From contig OY730175.1 of assembly GCA_963422465.1 (NCBI GenBank), positions 1,488,001 through 1,552,000 on the forward strand: DNA of 64,000 bases. Direction: 5' to 3'. Below are positions 32,909-43,052 of this stretch, one piece after another. This stretch comes from Lichina pygmaea. Taxonomy: Eukaryota; Ascomycota; Lichinomycetes; Lichinales; Lichinaceae. Numbering within the stretch: position 1 is the first letter of the stretch; the number at the start of each line of letters is the position of its first letter. The position numbers were made by a program, and so were the translations under genes. The notes under the pieces were generated by a model. The model did not search any database and had not been told where the DNA came from. It saw only the letters and a program-made list of their open reading frames with translations.

Positions 32909-33911
32909 ACCAGTCGAGCTGCTGGTGTTGCGGAGTGACAGGCCACCGGAGGTGTCGCGCAGGCACCCTGGACACCCCCGTGAAACAGCTACAGCAGAAC
33001 AGAGGACTGCGACCAAGCTTGGGAGATGAAAACCACCCGACAGACAACTACCGTGTACACTACGGCCTGAAGCCATCCCGACAGCTGGTGGATGTGAAGT
33101 CTAGGTGTCTGATAGGGCACCTCTGGAGTAGTCGAGAGGAGTTCTCGTCAAGTCACCCTCCTAGCAGAGTCTCCAGCTAACGTGTGAGGATCTGCTAGGG
33201 GGGGGAGTGGCCTTGGCACTGTGGTGTTGTTAATCGAACAGAGACCACCTGTTAAAGAAGGAGAGTGGTCGTACAAGGAGACGTCGCCGCTCCAGTGCCT
33301 AAGGGCTGTGTGATAGCCAAAGTGCTGGCTTGATGGTTTTGCCTAAGGCCTTGCCATGAAGTCTCTTCGTACAATCCACAATCTGGGGCCGGGGGACTGG
33401 GTTATCCAGTGGGCCAACAGGTGCAACTGAGGCCCCACAGGCGACAGCGGACCAAGGAAAACTCCTCCCTACTTGGTTAGTGGGCTGGAAAGGCAGCCCT
33501 GCAGGTGCTGGCACGGCCTGCAGGGTCCGTAAGGCCTGCGAGGCATGGTCGGCCTTTGTACGAGAGATCTGCGAAGGTAACACAAAACAGTTAACAACTG
33601 CGAGGCGTGGCATATAATAGCAGTGACGGAGGTAGGGCCTGGGCCTACTACGAGACTGTCTATATGGCCCGAGAGGATGGATGCACATGCCGGTTTGTAC
33701 GGAGTGCAGGCTTAGGCTGCAAACAACAAGCTCAGGGAGCAAACTACAGTTGGAGCGTGGGCTCTGGGCTGGTGACCCAGCGCTCCGAAGCAGGATCCCA
33801 GGGGTGAGCACGTACGGCGGAGTGCAAGAGACCTCGGGACTGTGGGAAAGTGTGGTAGAGACCCTGTGGGGGGGTGCCAACTCTACACTATGTTCTGGCA
33901 TAGTACGACTG
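32909..33911 (+). other. CpG-rich 5' module of LINE D, absent from LINEs A and B
   Basis: About 1 kb between the ribozyme and the 5' UTR shared with other copies. Its base composition is unlike the rest of the LINE (many CpG), and I recognise no protein. It could be the native promoter/5' UTR of a ribozyme-bearing subfamily, or a piece gained by template switching from another RNA. Confidence 0.6.
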
Positions 33912-34321
33912 TGGCTCTGAAACCACTCAAACCTTAAGGTGAAAACCCATCACCTTTGAGAACCACGCGTGTTTGTCAAAAGTTGTGATCTTGAATCCCC
34001 GACCTTCTTCTTCAACAACCAGCAATCTACCCACAACCAGAGAGAGAGTCTCAGGATAAGAGGAATGGTTAGAGTCTGACTGACTCTGGAGCTAGCAGAG
34101 TCTTTGGCTCAAGGAAAGTCTAGATAGGGGGTCTGGTCTCTAGTCTAGGTTAATACTTCTAGCTTTGCCCAGAGCTTAGTTGGAAAAAGCTGCCCAGGAA
34201 AGTCTAGTCTTGGGGATTGGTCCCAGGACTAGATTATTACTGCTGGGAAACCAGGTGACTCTTCTTTCTGGCAGTACTCTGCAGACAGAAAACACCCAAC
34301 CAGTGCCAAACAATCTCTAAC

Positions 34322-35713
34322 ATAGCTCCCAAGAAGAAAAAACCCACCTCTTCAGAAAGTAACACCAGAGCTACACCAGCTATACTCTCCCAACCAGCTT
34401 CCAGTCTGCCTAGCACCCAGTCCAGCTCTCCTACCCTCCAACCAGCTCCCCAGAATAACTACAAACTAGTAGACTTCTGGATCAAAACTCAACCAGTCCC
34501 AGAATCTATTCTGAAAAGCTGGGAAAATATCAAAAAGAGCTTCTTCTCTACAGAAGCCCAGTCTAGCTCTACTGGCCTCACCAACAGAATCTTCCAGGAG
34601 CTGGAGAATATCAACAAGTGGCTGGACAAACAAGAAGCCAAGCCATCATATGCCCAGGCTGTCCAAAAATCTATTCCAGCACAAATCCCTCTACCTGCAA
34701 GAATTCTCAAAGAAGTTCTTGTACATCCTGGTATCCAGCCACCTGACATGGCTAATAGAACTCACATCCAGCTTTTCCAGGCTCTTCAAGACAGACTACC
34801 CAGCCCCTACAACAAGCAGGTCAGAGCAGTAAGGAAACTTCCTTCAGGGGATATCCTTATTAACACAGAAAGCCAAGAGACTAAAGTCTTCCTAGAGAAA
34901 AACCCTGCCTGGGTATCAGCTATCTTCACAAAGGAAGCAACCATCCAGCCCAAGAGATTCCCAGTTCTGATCCATGGAGTCAGAACAGAAGATATCCAAC
35001 CTGAAGACCTGGAGAAAACCTGCCAGATAATCCAGAACAGCAACCCATCTCTGAGCAAGCAAATCACCATCCTGAGAGCCTACTGGTCTAAGAAGGCTAT
35101 AGCTCAAAAGAAGCCAGTTACCTCTCTCCACCTGGATCTGGCTACCCCTGAACAAGCCAATCTTTTGATTGAGAGTGGGCTAGTGCTGGGGCACAGGATG
35201 CATGAAGCAGAACTTTTTCTGGCAGACACAGTTATTGCACAATGTTTCAAGTGCTTTGGCTATGGGCACCAAGCACGCTTCTGCAAGAACAAAGCTGTGT
35301 GTGGTGCCTGTGGAGGCCAGCATGAAAGGAGAGCCTGCCAAGTTCCTGAACAGCTTCTCAAGCCAAAATGCTGCAACTGCAGAGGAGCTCACCCAGCCTG
35401 GGCCAGTGTCTGTCCAGTACGCCAGGAAGCAGCCAAGAAGGCAAGAGAAGCATGGAACACACACCCAGGAAAATATGAGATCCCAACAGCTACCTCTGTT
35501 CCAGCTCTACAACCCCCCCCAGTTATGTCTTTCCCTCTCTCTCAGTCTCTACCAGGGGGGAAAAAACGTAAAACAGCTGAGCCAAGCAGAAGCTCAGAGA
35601 GACTCAGAGGTGCACTCCCAGAAGTGCAAATTCTTTCTTCAAGATCAGCCAACTCTGGAGGAAAGCTACCAGCTAACTCCTTCAAGATCTTTGATGCTGA
35701 GATGTCTGCATGA
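34322..35713 (+). pseudogene. LINE D ORF1: gag-like RNA-binding protein with zinc knuckles
   Basis: The frame is open for 463 codons from the position equivalent to the LINE B start, but the start codon reads ATA (34322) instead of ATG; the next in-frame ATG is 34748. Features: a basic N-terminus (APKKKKPTSS), SYAQAVQKSIPAQIPLPARI, the RRM-like core with RAVRKLPSGDILI and PVLIHGVRTEDI, the ATPEQANLLI segment, then Cys-rich zinc knuckles (CFKCFGYGHQARFC, CGACGGQHERRAC, CCNCRGAHPAWASVC). The end is Ser-rich and basic. The stop overlaps the ORF2 start as ATGA. Confidence 0.9.
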
Positions 35714-38700
35714 AAGACACAAAGCTGACACTTCTCCAGTATAATGTGCAAAAAAGCCAATCAGTCCAAGAGCTACTGCTAGCAACCTCAGCTCTCCAAG
35801 AGGTGGACATTATTGCACTTCAAGAGCCCTGGAAAAACCCTCACCTAGAAACAAGCACTTCAACTGTTTTCTCTTCCTTTCTTCCTCTCTACTGTTCAGA
35901 GATTGGCAGAACACTTTTTCTTATTAATAAAAATCTGAAACTCTCTTCTCTTCATCCTACCTTCTGGAATAAAGACTTTGTTTCTCTTGAAATCTACTTG
36001 GAAAACTCTTCTACTTCTCTTTGGGTACATAATCTCTACTTCACCCCATCAAGTCAAGAAAACTACACAGAGGCATCAGAAGCTCTTCTCTGTTTACTCC
36101 AAAATGCTTTACAAGAACAAGGACAACATATTCTTCTCACAGACTCAAATCTTCACCACCCAGACTGGTCAAAGAAAAGAAGACTGTACTCTGAGACTGC
36201 AAACAAGTTTCAAGACCTAATGAAAGATTTAAATCTGGATTTAGCTATTGCACCTTTCACCCCTACCAGAGCAAGATCTCTTTCTGAAAAACCATGTTCT
36301 TCTATTGATCTGTCTTTTATTTCTTCTTCTCTTTCTAACTCTCTGATTTTCTCTAAAGTGGCTCTTCAGTTCTTTCATGGGTCTGACCACAGACCTGTAC
36401 TAACCTGCCTGGACCTGGATCCTCCAAGGAAAATCTGGAAACCAGAAAGAAACTGGAGAACACTGGACTCAAACCTTGCAAGAGTAGAGTGTGAGAAGCT
36501 ACACCTGCTCTTCCACTTCCAAGACAAATATGAAGTGGATGAGTACTTGGAGTATCTTGACAACTTTCTCCAAGAAATAGCAAGCAAATCCACACAGCTC
36601 CAGAAGCAATCTGGCCACTCAGTTCCCTGGTGGAATCAAGAGATCCAAAACAAGGTTAAAGAGGAAAGAAGAGTAAGAAGAAAAGTGCAAAAAAGGCAAG
36701 CAAGTCAAGAGGAACTTGAGCAAGCAACTAAGCTCAAGAAAAAGGCAGTCAGAGATGGAAAACAGAACACTTTCAGACACCAAATCCATGAGCTGGCCAG
36801 CTCTTCAAAGTTCTGGAAGCTTGCAAAGTGGGGAAAGTCCAAAGCCAACAAGACTCCTGATCTTCCTCTGGTTCCTGACCTGGAAACACAAGAAGGAATA
36901 GCCAAAACCTTTGAGGAAAAAACTAAAGCCTTCTCACAGCAGTTCTTTCCAAAAGCTCTAGTTCCAGAACCAGGCTCAGAAAGCTCCCAGACTATCTCTG
37001 AGATACAGCTCTCCCAGGAGGTAACATGTGAAGAAGTGGAGCAAATTCTGGCCAAGAAGAAACCTTTCACAGCAGGAGGGAGAGATAAGCTGCCAAATGG
37101 ATTCCTGAGAGCTCTGGGGCCTAGGTTCTGCCAAGCTCTAGCTATTCTGACTTCAACATGCTGGAAACTGGAGTACTTCCCTGAAAGATTTAAGAGTGCA
37201 AAAACAGTCTGCTTGAGGAAACCTGGCAAGGGAACCTACAATCAAGCTAAAGTCTGGCGCCCTATAGCTCTGCTAAACACAACAGGCAAGCTGATGGAAG
37301 CTATTGCTGCAGCCAGACTAAGCAAGATAGCAGAAGAAGCTGGACTATTGCCAGATATCCAGATGGGCTTTAGGAAAGGAAGATCCACAGAAGCAGCACT
37401 TTTCCTTCTAACCTCCCAAGTGGAAAAAGTCTGGAAGAAAGGTATGGTTGCATCCCTACTCTCACTGGATATCTCAGGAGTCTATGACAGAGTTCTCCCC
37501 AAGATACTACAGCAAATTCTGAAAAGAAAAGGAATACCTGCCTGGCTAGCTTCCTGGATCTACTCCTTCTGTGATAAGCGCTCTACCACTCTTGTCTTTG
37601 ATGATTCTGAGTCTTGTTCAATTCCTATTCATTGTGGAGTTTCTCAAGGTTCTCCATTATCCCCTATTCTTTTTCTATTCTACATTTCTGAATTGCATGA
37701 GACTGTGCATACTCCCTCTTCTGGTGTATCTGCCCTGGGGTTTGCAGATGATACAAATCTGCTTGCTTTTGGTCACTCCTTGAAAAGTAACCTTCTGAAG
37801 TTAAAGAACACACACCTCAAATGTCTATCATGGGCTGCAAGACATGGAATGGTCTTCTCTCCTGAGAAATATGAAATACTTCATTTTTCCAGAAGAAGAT
37901 CAGACAATCTTCAGCTCAAGCTCAGACTGGGGAATATGATTCTCAAACCAAAAGAAGAAGTGCGAGTACTTGGAGTGTACCTAGATGCAAAGCTCCACTG
38001 GCACAAACACCAGAGGATTATTCTTCAAAAAGCACAGAAAGCACTCTCTTCTCTTTCTAGAACTTCCTATTCTACTTGGGGCTTTCCAGTTCACACATCA
38101 CGTCTGGTGTACACTGCTATACTGAGATCTCTACTGAGCTATGCAGTGGGGATCTGGTTTAACCCTCTAAGAAAATCCTCCAATATCTCTTCTCTTGTTT
38201 CATTTCAAAACAGATGCCTAAGACTTATTGGGGGTGCCTTCAAAGCCACTCCTTCTTTTCTATTAGAGAGTGAGCTTTTTCTTCTACCTCTAGACCTATA
38301 CTTTAAATTTCGCACTGCCTGTTTTCTTTCTTCTATTCAAAACTCCCCTCTCAAATACTTTCTTGACAGTATCTTTTCCACTATTTCCAGCTATGCCTCT
38401 CTCTTGAAGAAACCTTTAAAGGAATCCTCAACTATCTCTCCTAAGTGGAAATTCACTTGGTTAAGTCAAATAACTACTAACCAGGCTAGTTCAAAGAAAG
38501 AACTACAAAAGCTCTTTACTAAAGAGTGGGAAGACCAATGGGAAGAGAAGAAAAGAAGAAGCTATCCAGGCTGGCAGACTTTCTGTCAAAAGCCACACAA
38601 AAACAATCTGAAGCTCTACAAAGAGTTACAGAAAGCTGAGGCAAGTCTGCTACTGCAAATCAGGACTGGAAGAATTGGTCTGGCAAGTTTTCTTTTCAGA

Positions 38701-39406
38701 GCTGGAGTTCCTGACTTCCCTACCCCACTATGTGTGTGTGGCCAAGCAGAAGAAACTGCAAAACATATCACCTCTTCATGCTCTCTTTGGGGCGGCATGG
38801 TGTAGTGGGAAGCTGGTGAGAGTTTCCCACTACGTGGCACCCATCACCCGGAACTAGTGGTGTCAGGCCTGGAGAACCTGACTAAACTAGTTGTCAGTTC
38901 AAATCTGACCCACCCCACATTCTGCCACAAAAACCCCCGAGATTCATAGAACTTGTCTAAGATGTACTCCTCGCAAGATGTATGAAAACCCCCAAGAAAT
39001 AGCTCACCCAATATCCATCAAGATCCACAAAACCCTCATTACTGTGGTTTTCCTATTTCCCCTACAGGGTTTGGGGTTTTCCCACAGTACGTACACTACA
39101 AACCACAGGGTGTACGGTAAATGCGTGAGGTCCCCGAGTCAAGTCTACCAGAGACAAAAATCCTTCAAGAAGTTCTGCATGGCTTAACAGCCGAATCAGT
39201 GTAAGAATCAAATCAAATCAAAATCAAAGTCATGCTCTCTTTATTCAAGACAAAGACAACAAGTCTCTTTTAATCCCCAAGACTTCACCACTATTATTTC
39301 AAACTCAGAGCTACTACAGAAGTTCTTGTACTGGTTTATGTCTTTGAAAAGACTAAACCAGTTTAATCTAGCTTTCAAACTCCACTATTCCCAATCCAAT
39401 ACCTAG
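35710..39406 (+). pseudogene. LINE D ORF2: APE endonuclease and reverse transcriptase, interrupted by SINE 2
   Basis: Nicks target DNA and copies the LINE RNA at the nick. ATG at 35710 overlaps the ORF1 stop. The frame is open to 38788, where SINE 2 is inserted; host-element sequence resumes at 39243 and ends with TAG at 39404-39406. Uninterrupted length would be 1080 aa. Endonuclease: LLQYNVQKSQ, ALQEPWKNP, LLTDSNLHHPDWSK, GSDHRPV. Reverse transcriptase: KVWRPIALLNTTGK, GFRKGRSTEAAL, SLDISGVYDRV, GVSQGSPLSPILF (S replaces the usual P of PQG), FADDTNLLAF. C-terminal CVCGQAEETAKH zinc motif. No RNase H domain. CpG is almost absent (none in 36001-36600). Confidence 0.93.
38789..39229 (+). mobile_element. 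SINE 2, inserted in LINE D ORF2
   Basis: 441 bp with the 13-bp duplication TCATGCTCTCTTT (38776-38788, 39230-39242). A-box-like TGGTGTAGTGG at 38798-38808 and B-box-like GTTCAAATC at 38897-38905. It is the same family as SINE 1. The insertion adds 454 bp to the reading frame, which both shifts it and brings an early stop. Confidence 0.93.
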
Positions 39407-41543
39407 ATTCTCTTCTCTTACCAGAAACTTCAAGATTCCTTGTTACATTCCCTAGTCACACTCTGCCTTCAGTTTTTATCCCTTCAAAGGTTTTCTGAAG
39501 GAGTTCACTATTAGCTAGAAGATCTGCATGGCTGTAAAGCTACTACTAGTGTAAGAATCAAATAAATAAATAAAATAAAAAAATATAACTTTGTGTGGTA
39601 TTCGGACCAAGTCAAATTCCTCTGTTCTGATTGTTGTGCCATGGACACTCAGTCTCAGACTCTTGGTCTCCTTCATCACTTATCTCTTGTCTTTGGAGAG
39701 TGGTGTTCTGTCCACTACTGTCAATTGGTAAAGGTCTTTCTTGTCTTGGACTGGAACCTTGTTTCTTCTGGCAAAGCTTTCTGACATGAAGTTGCCAGTC
39801 ACACCAGAGTTGATCATGGCCTTAGCCAACCACCCATTGACTCTGATCTTGATGTGAAAGTGTGGGCTGCAGGCTGTTGTGTCAAGGCTTGGCTTGACTT
39901 CTTCCTCCTGGGGTGTTGTCTTGCCTGCTCTTCCAACCCCAGTTTTGAAAAGTACTGCTAGTTTTTTGAGCTGCCTAGGCCCTGGGCCTGATGCTCTACC
40001 ACATGTTGTTTGCATTGTGTAGTGAGGCATTGTTCCCACAGGTCTTGGTTGCAATCATCTTGTTCAGGGTTGACCCTTTGGATGTGCATATTCTATCATA
40101 CTTCCATCTCAGACCCTGGGAACCACATCTTCTTTCTTTTCTCTAGAAGGTGTTTCTTGCAGTGGTTGTCTTTGCACACCTTCCAATAAGGTTGTCCACA
40201 GACTGCTGTTGTAGCCTGGTGTAGGTCCACTTGTGTAGTGATGTCTCTGATCTGTGTGATACTGAGGGTATCATCAACCCATCATGACACTTGCGTCTCC
40301 TCTATTTCTGATAGGGTTGTGTCCTGTTGTTGAAGGACAGGTTTGTCAGAGACTGGTGGTGGCTGGGCTTTCTTGTCGTCAACCTGTTCCTCCATATAGC
40401 TGGTTGTGTCAAACTCGGAGATCAGGTCTTCCTCCCAGTGGATTCTGTCAACCTTCCTTTGGATCTTGTTGAGGTGATCCAAGATTTTCTGAAGTATATT
40501 CTCAAGTTTTTCAGTGTGTTGTCAGAGGTTGTCCTCCTCTCTGAGGAGTGCCACCTTAGGGTGATTGTGGGGCAGTGTGCCTTGGGGGGCTCTCTGGGAC
40601 TTCTCTGTCTCCCTGCCTTTCCAGGCACTTGTGGTGTTCAACTGCTTCCCTTTGCCTTTCTTGTTCTTCTTCTTGCTCCTGCAGTTCACTGTGAGGTGGC
40701 CCACTTTCTGACAGTTGTAACACTTCTGTGTCTCCTTCTTTTGTGGTTCCACTGTATTGATTTCCATGGGTACCAAGCTGTAGTTATCTTTGGCAGGTGT
40801 TGGCTTTTTCTTCACCCATAGTTTTGTCTGCTTGCCTTGCTTCTCAAGCTCTCTCTTGAACTGTCAGTTGTCAAAGCAAGCTGCAGTCTTGATTATTTCG
40901 TAGAGCTTGGTTGGTCGGTCCCCTCACACGATGTCATCCTTGACTTATTCCTTGAGGCCTTGGTAGAATAGTGCTGTTAGTGCACTGTCCCCCCACTGGG
41001 TCCTCACTGCTAGTTGTTGGAACTTCGCCACAAACTCTGATACTGATCCAGTTTGCTGCAGTGCTTGGAGCTTTTGTTCCACATCCTTTTCCTTGTCAAG
41101 AATCCCAAACATCTTTCTCATAGCTGTCTTAAAGGTTTTCAAGCTTCCCATGACCTGTTGGGTATTGTCTTCTTACTCCTTGGGGTCTGCCTGATTGTCT
41201 AGGTAATCCTTTAAGTAGATATTGAACCAAGCGAAGGCTGGTCCTTCCAGGTAGGAGGCTGCAAATAGCACCTTCTCCTGGTCTGTCAGGAACTGGGCTG
41301 TGTTGAACCTATAGTAGAGCTCCAGTTGTGAGAAGAACAACTCCAGTCCTTTCCTGGATCTATTGTACCTCTTCAGAGCACCTACCTTCAAGGGCTTCAG
41401 GGGTAGGTTAACAATAGGTGCTGCCTGGACAGCCTGGGCCTGAGCTGCCTGAGCAGTCTGGGCTTGAGCCACCTGGGAAGGGGTAGGGCTTCGTGGATCC
41501 ACCATCGTATCAAGTCAGTGTTCTATATGTTAGAGGCTGAAAC

Positions 41544-41966
41544 TGTTAAAGGCCAGGCTGGGTTCACACAGAAACCAGTACAGTCTGTTACTTCGCAGGG
41601 CGGATTCTAGACAGGGACTTGATAGAGAAATAGACAGATAGGTAACTCTCTCTGTACTATTGTCTCAGTACAATGTGTGTATGTGTGTTCAGCCTGGAAA
41701 GCTAATCCCTCCAGGCCCTTGGGGTGGTCTTTATACAGATGCCCTGGGGGGGGGTCTTCTCTGAGGGGTATCATCCTTTTGCGTGGACGAGCTCCTCGCT
41801 TAGCTCCTGCTTGTCCACTGGACAAGCTTCTTGCTTAGCTCCTGCTTGTCCACCGGACAAGCTCCTCGCTTAGCTCCTGCTTGTCCACCGGATCAGTCGG
41901 ATGATGTTCTGTATGACTAACACTCCTCCCTCGCTTACCTAGGCTGTTCCGGCCTAGACCTTAACA
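41544..41966 (-). repeat. LTR-II, 5' LTR
   Basis: Same ends; about three 35-bp units (41783-41895). Confidence 0.88.
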
Positions 41967-42286
41967 AGTACTTACTCAATCCTGGGACCACACCCCAAGA
42001 CTGAGTGTTCCTAGGTAATTGGGGTCTGTCCCCAGTTCTCCAGAAAACCACTGTCCTCTCTCTGTCTTGTTATTGGTAGTCTGTTGCTTGTTGAAGTTAA
42101 AGATCGTAGAGTTTGGGATCACAACTTTTGACAAACAGCTTGATTTTTCCAAAGTGATGGGTTTTCACCTTAAGGTTTTGGTGGTTTGAGGGTGGAACTC
42201 GGCTGGTTTCCAGGACTTCTGACAAAATACAGTGATTGTCAGAAGTGATGGTCCTTGGGTGTAGTTGTACTGGGAAGAGATTTTTT

Positions 42287-42448
42287 GTTATAGACAATAA
42301 GAAGATAGTTCTCAAAGTAATACAGTACCTTGATGAAGCTATTAAGAGTGTGATGCAGATCTGTTACAAGAAAGGTGAAATAGAGATGATGACTTGGGAC
42401 CAGTACAAAAGTCTTTTCAAGAATCAATTTAAGCATCCAACAAACAGA
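42287..42448 (+). mobile_element. LTR retrotransposon W, continuation of the gag-like region
   Basis: This resumes after LINE B at the duplicated GTTATAGACAATA. It is an open helical segment typical of retrotransposon gag. It is cut at 42448 by the 5' LTR of element III. Nothing further of W is found to the right, so the element is incomplete. Confidence 0.75.
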
Positions 42449-43052
42449 TGTTATGATCCCTGGGATGGGAGCCACTCATTTATAAGCAATCAGGCCGCGG
42501 GCCAGGCAAGAGGACACCATGGAAAGTCAAGTGACCAAACTGACAAAGAGTTATGTGACTGTCAAGACAAACACGGGTGGCTTGACGCAGCATGCATGAA
42601 GTATTGAGACAATCTCACCAGTCTTGATGTAGGGTGCAGGAAGTATTGAGACAATCTCACTCATCTTGACACAGCGTGCATGAAGTGTCAAGACAATCTC
42701 ACCAGTCTCAACACAGGATGCATAGTATAGTGGGACTGTCAAGACAATCTCACCTGTCTTGATGTCAAGACTGTTGAGACAATCTTGATTGTCTTGACAG
42801 GCCAGCACTATATAGTCTGACAATAGTTCCCTTATGGAACAATCATCTTCAACTCATGTTGTGATCCAGACAACTAGGTCTACTTCAATACAATCCTTTT
42901 GTACAAAGCTATTGATCAGGTGTCACCACTACCACATTCCACCAAACCCCTTCGCACTCCTTGACACTCCTCTCCTGCAAGAACCAACCTGCCTTCCACA
43001 TCTCACCCTTAATCCTATACTCAGTTAGGACAGCACAGTACAGACTGCAACA
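42449..43052 (+). repeat. element III 5' LTR
   Basis: It holds about five degenerate 40-bp units with TCAAGACAATCTCACCAG followed by TCTTGA (inverted ends), about 42590-42790. Confidence 0.88.

Larger units (their letters stand above)
32797..39581 (+). mobile_element. LINE D (Tad1-type), most complete copy, with a 5' ribozyme
   Basis: The 14-bp duplication AATATAACTTTGTG (32783-32796, 39582-39595) sits inside the protease region of LTR-II. Order: HDV-like ribozyme (32797-32908), CpG-rich 5' module (32909-33911), common LINE 5' UTR (33912-34321), ORF1 (34322-35713), ORF2 (35710-39406, interrupted by SINE 2), 3' UTR and an AAATAAATAAATAAAATAAAA tail. Apart from SINE 2 and a lost ORF1 start codon, both reading frames are open, so it is the youngest LINE here. 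Confidence 0.93.
27806..41966 (-). mobile_element. LTR-II: Ty3 chromovirus, same family as LTR-I (fossil, split by later insertions)
   Basis: LTRs at 27806-28193 (388 bp) and 41544-41966 (423 bp) share ends and sequence with LTR-I. The duplication AGTAC lies at 27801-27805 and 41967-41971. Minus-strand parts: gag (41505-40945), CCHC knuckle (about 40710), protease region (about 39830), then, left of LINE D, reverse transcriptase (32622-31700), RNase H (31671-31300), integrase (30900-30450), chromodomain (30040-29800). An opposite-strand reading frame (28254-28840, +) lies beside the 3' LTR. It contains LINE D (32797-39581) and a solo LTR (28801-29776). It is broken, about a dozen or more interruptions apart from the insertions. 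It lies in the 5' UTR of LINE B. Confidence 0.92.
15771..42286 (-). mobile_element. LINE B (Tad1-type), full length but split by later insertions
   Basis: The T-rich start at 15771 is the complement of the A-rich tail; the 5' end is at 42286. The 13-bp duplication GTTATAGACAATA flanks it exactly (15758-15770 and 42287-42299), so one insertion event spans these points. Parts in minus-strand order: 5' UTR (42286-41972 and 27800-27511), ORF1 (27510-27316, 20830-19782, 19394-about 19194), ORF2 (19193-about 15934), 3' UTR. Interrupting elements: LTR-II (27806-41966), LTR-I (20831-27315) and LINE C (19409-19767). It inserted into the gag-like region of W. Confidence 0.92.

Noticed and set aside
33299-33901. 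A 200-codon minus-strand frame inside the LINE D 5' module
   Set aside because: No recognisable domain and no partner frame in the element; probably chance in CpG-rich DNA.
38789-38917. A functional tRNA gene
   Set aside because: Present twice with target duplications and a SINE body and tail; box spacing is too long and the acceptor stem has a mismatch.
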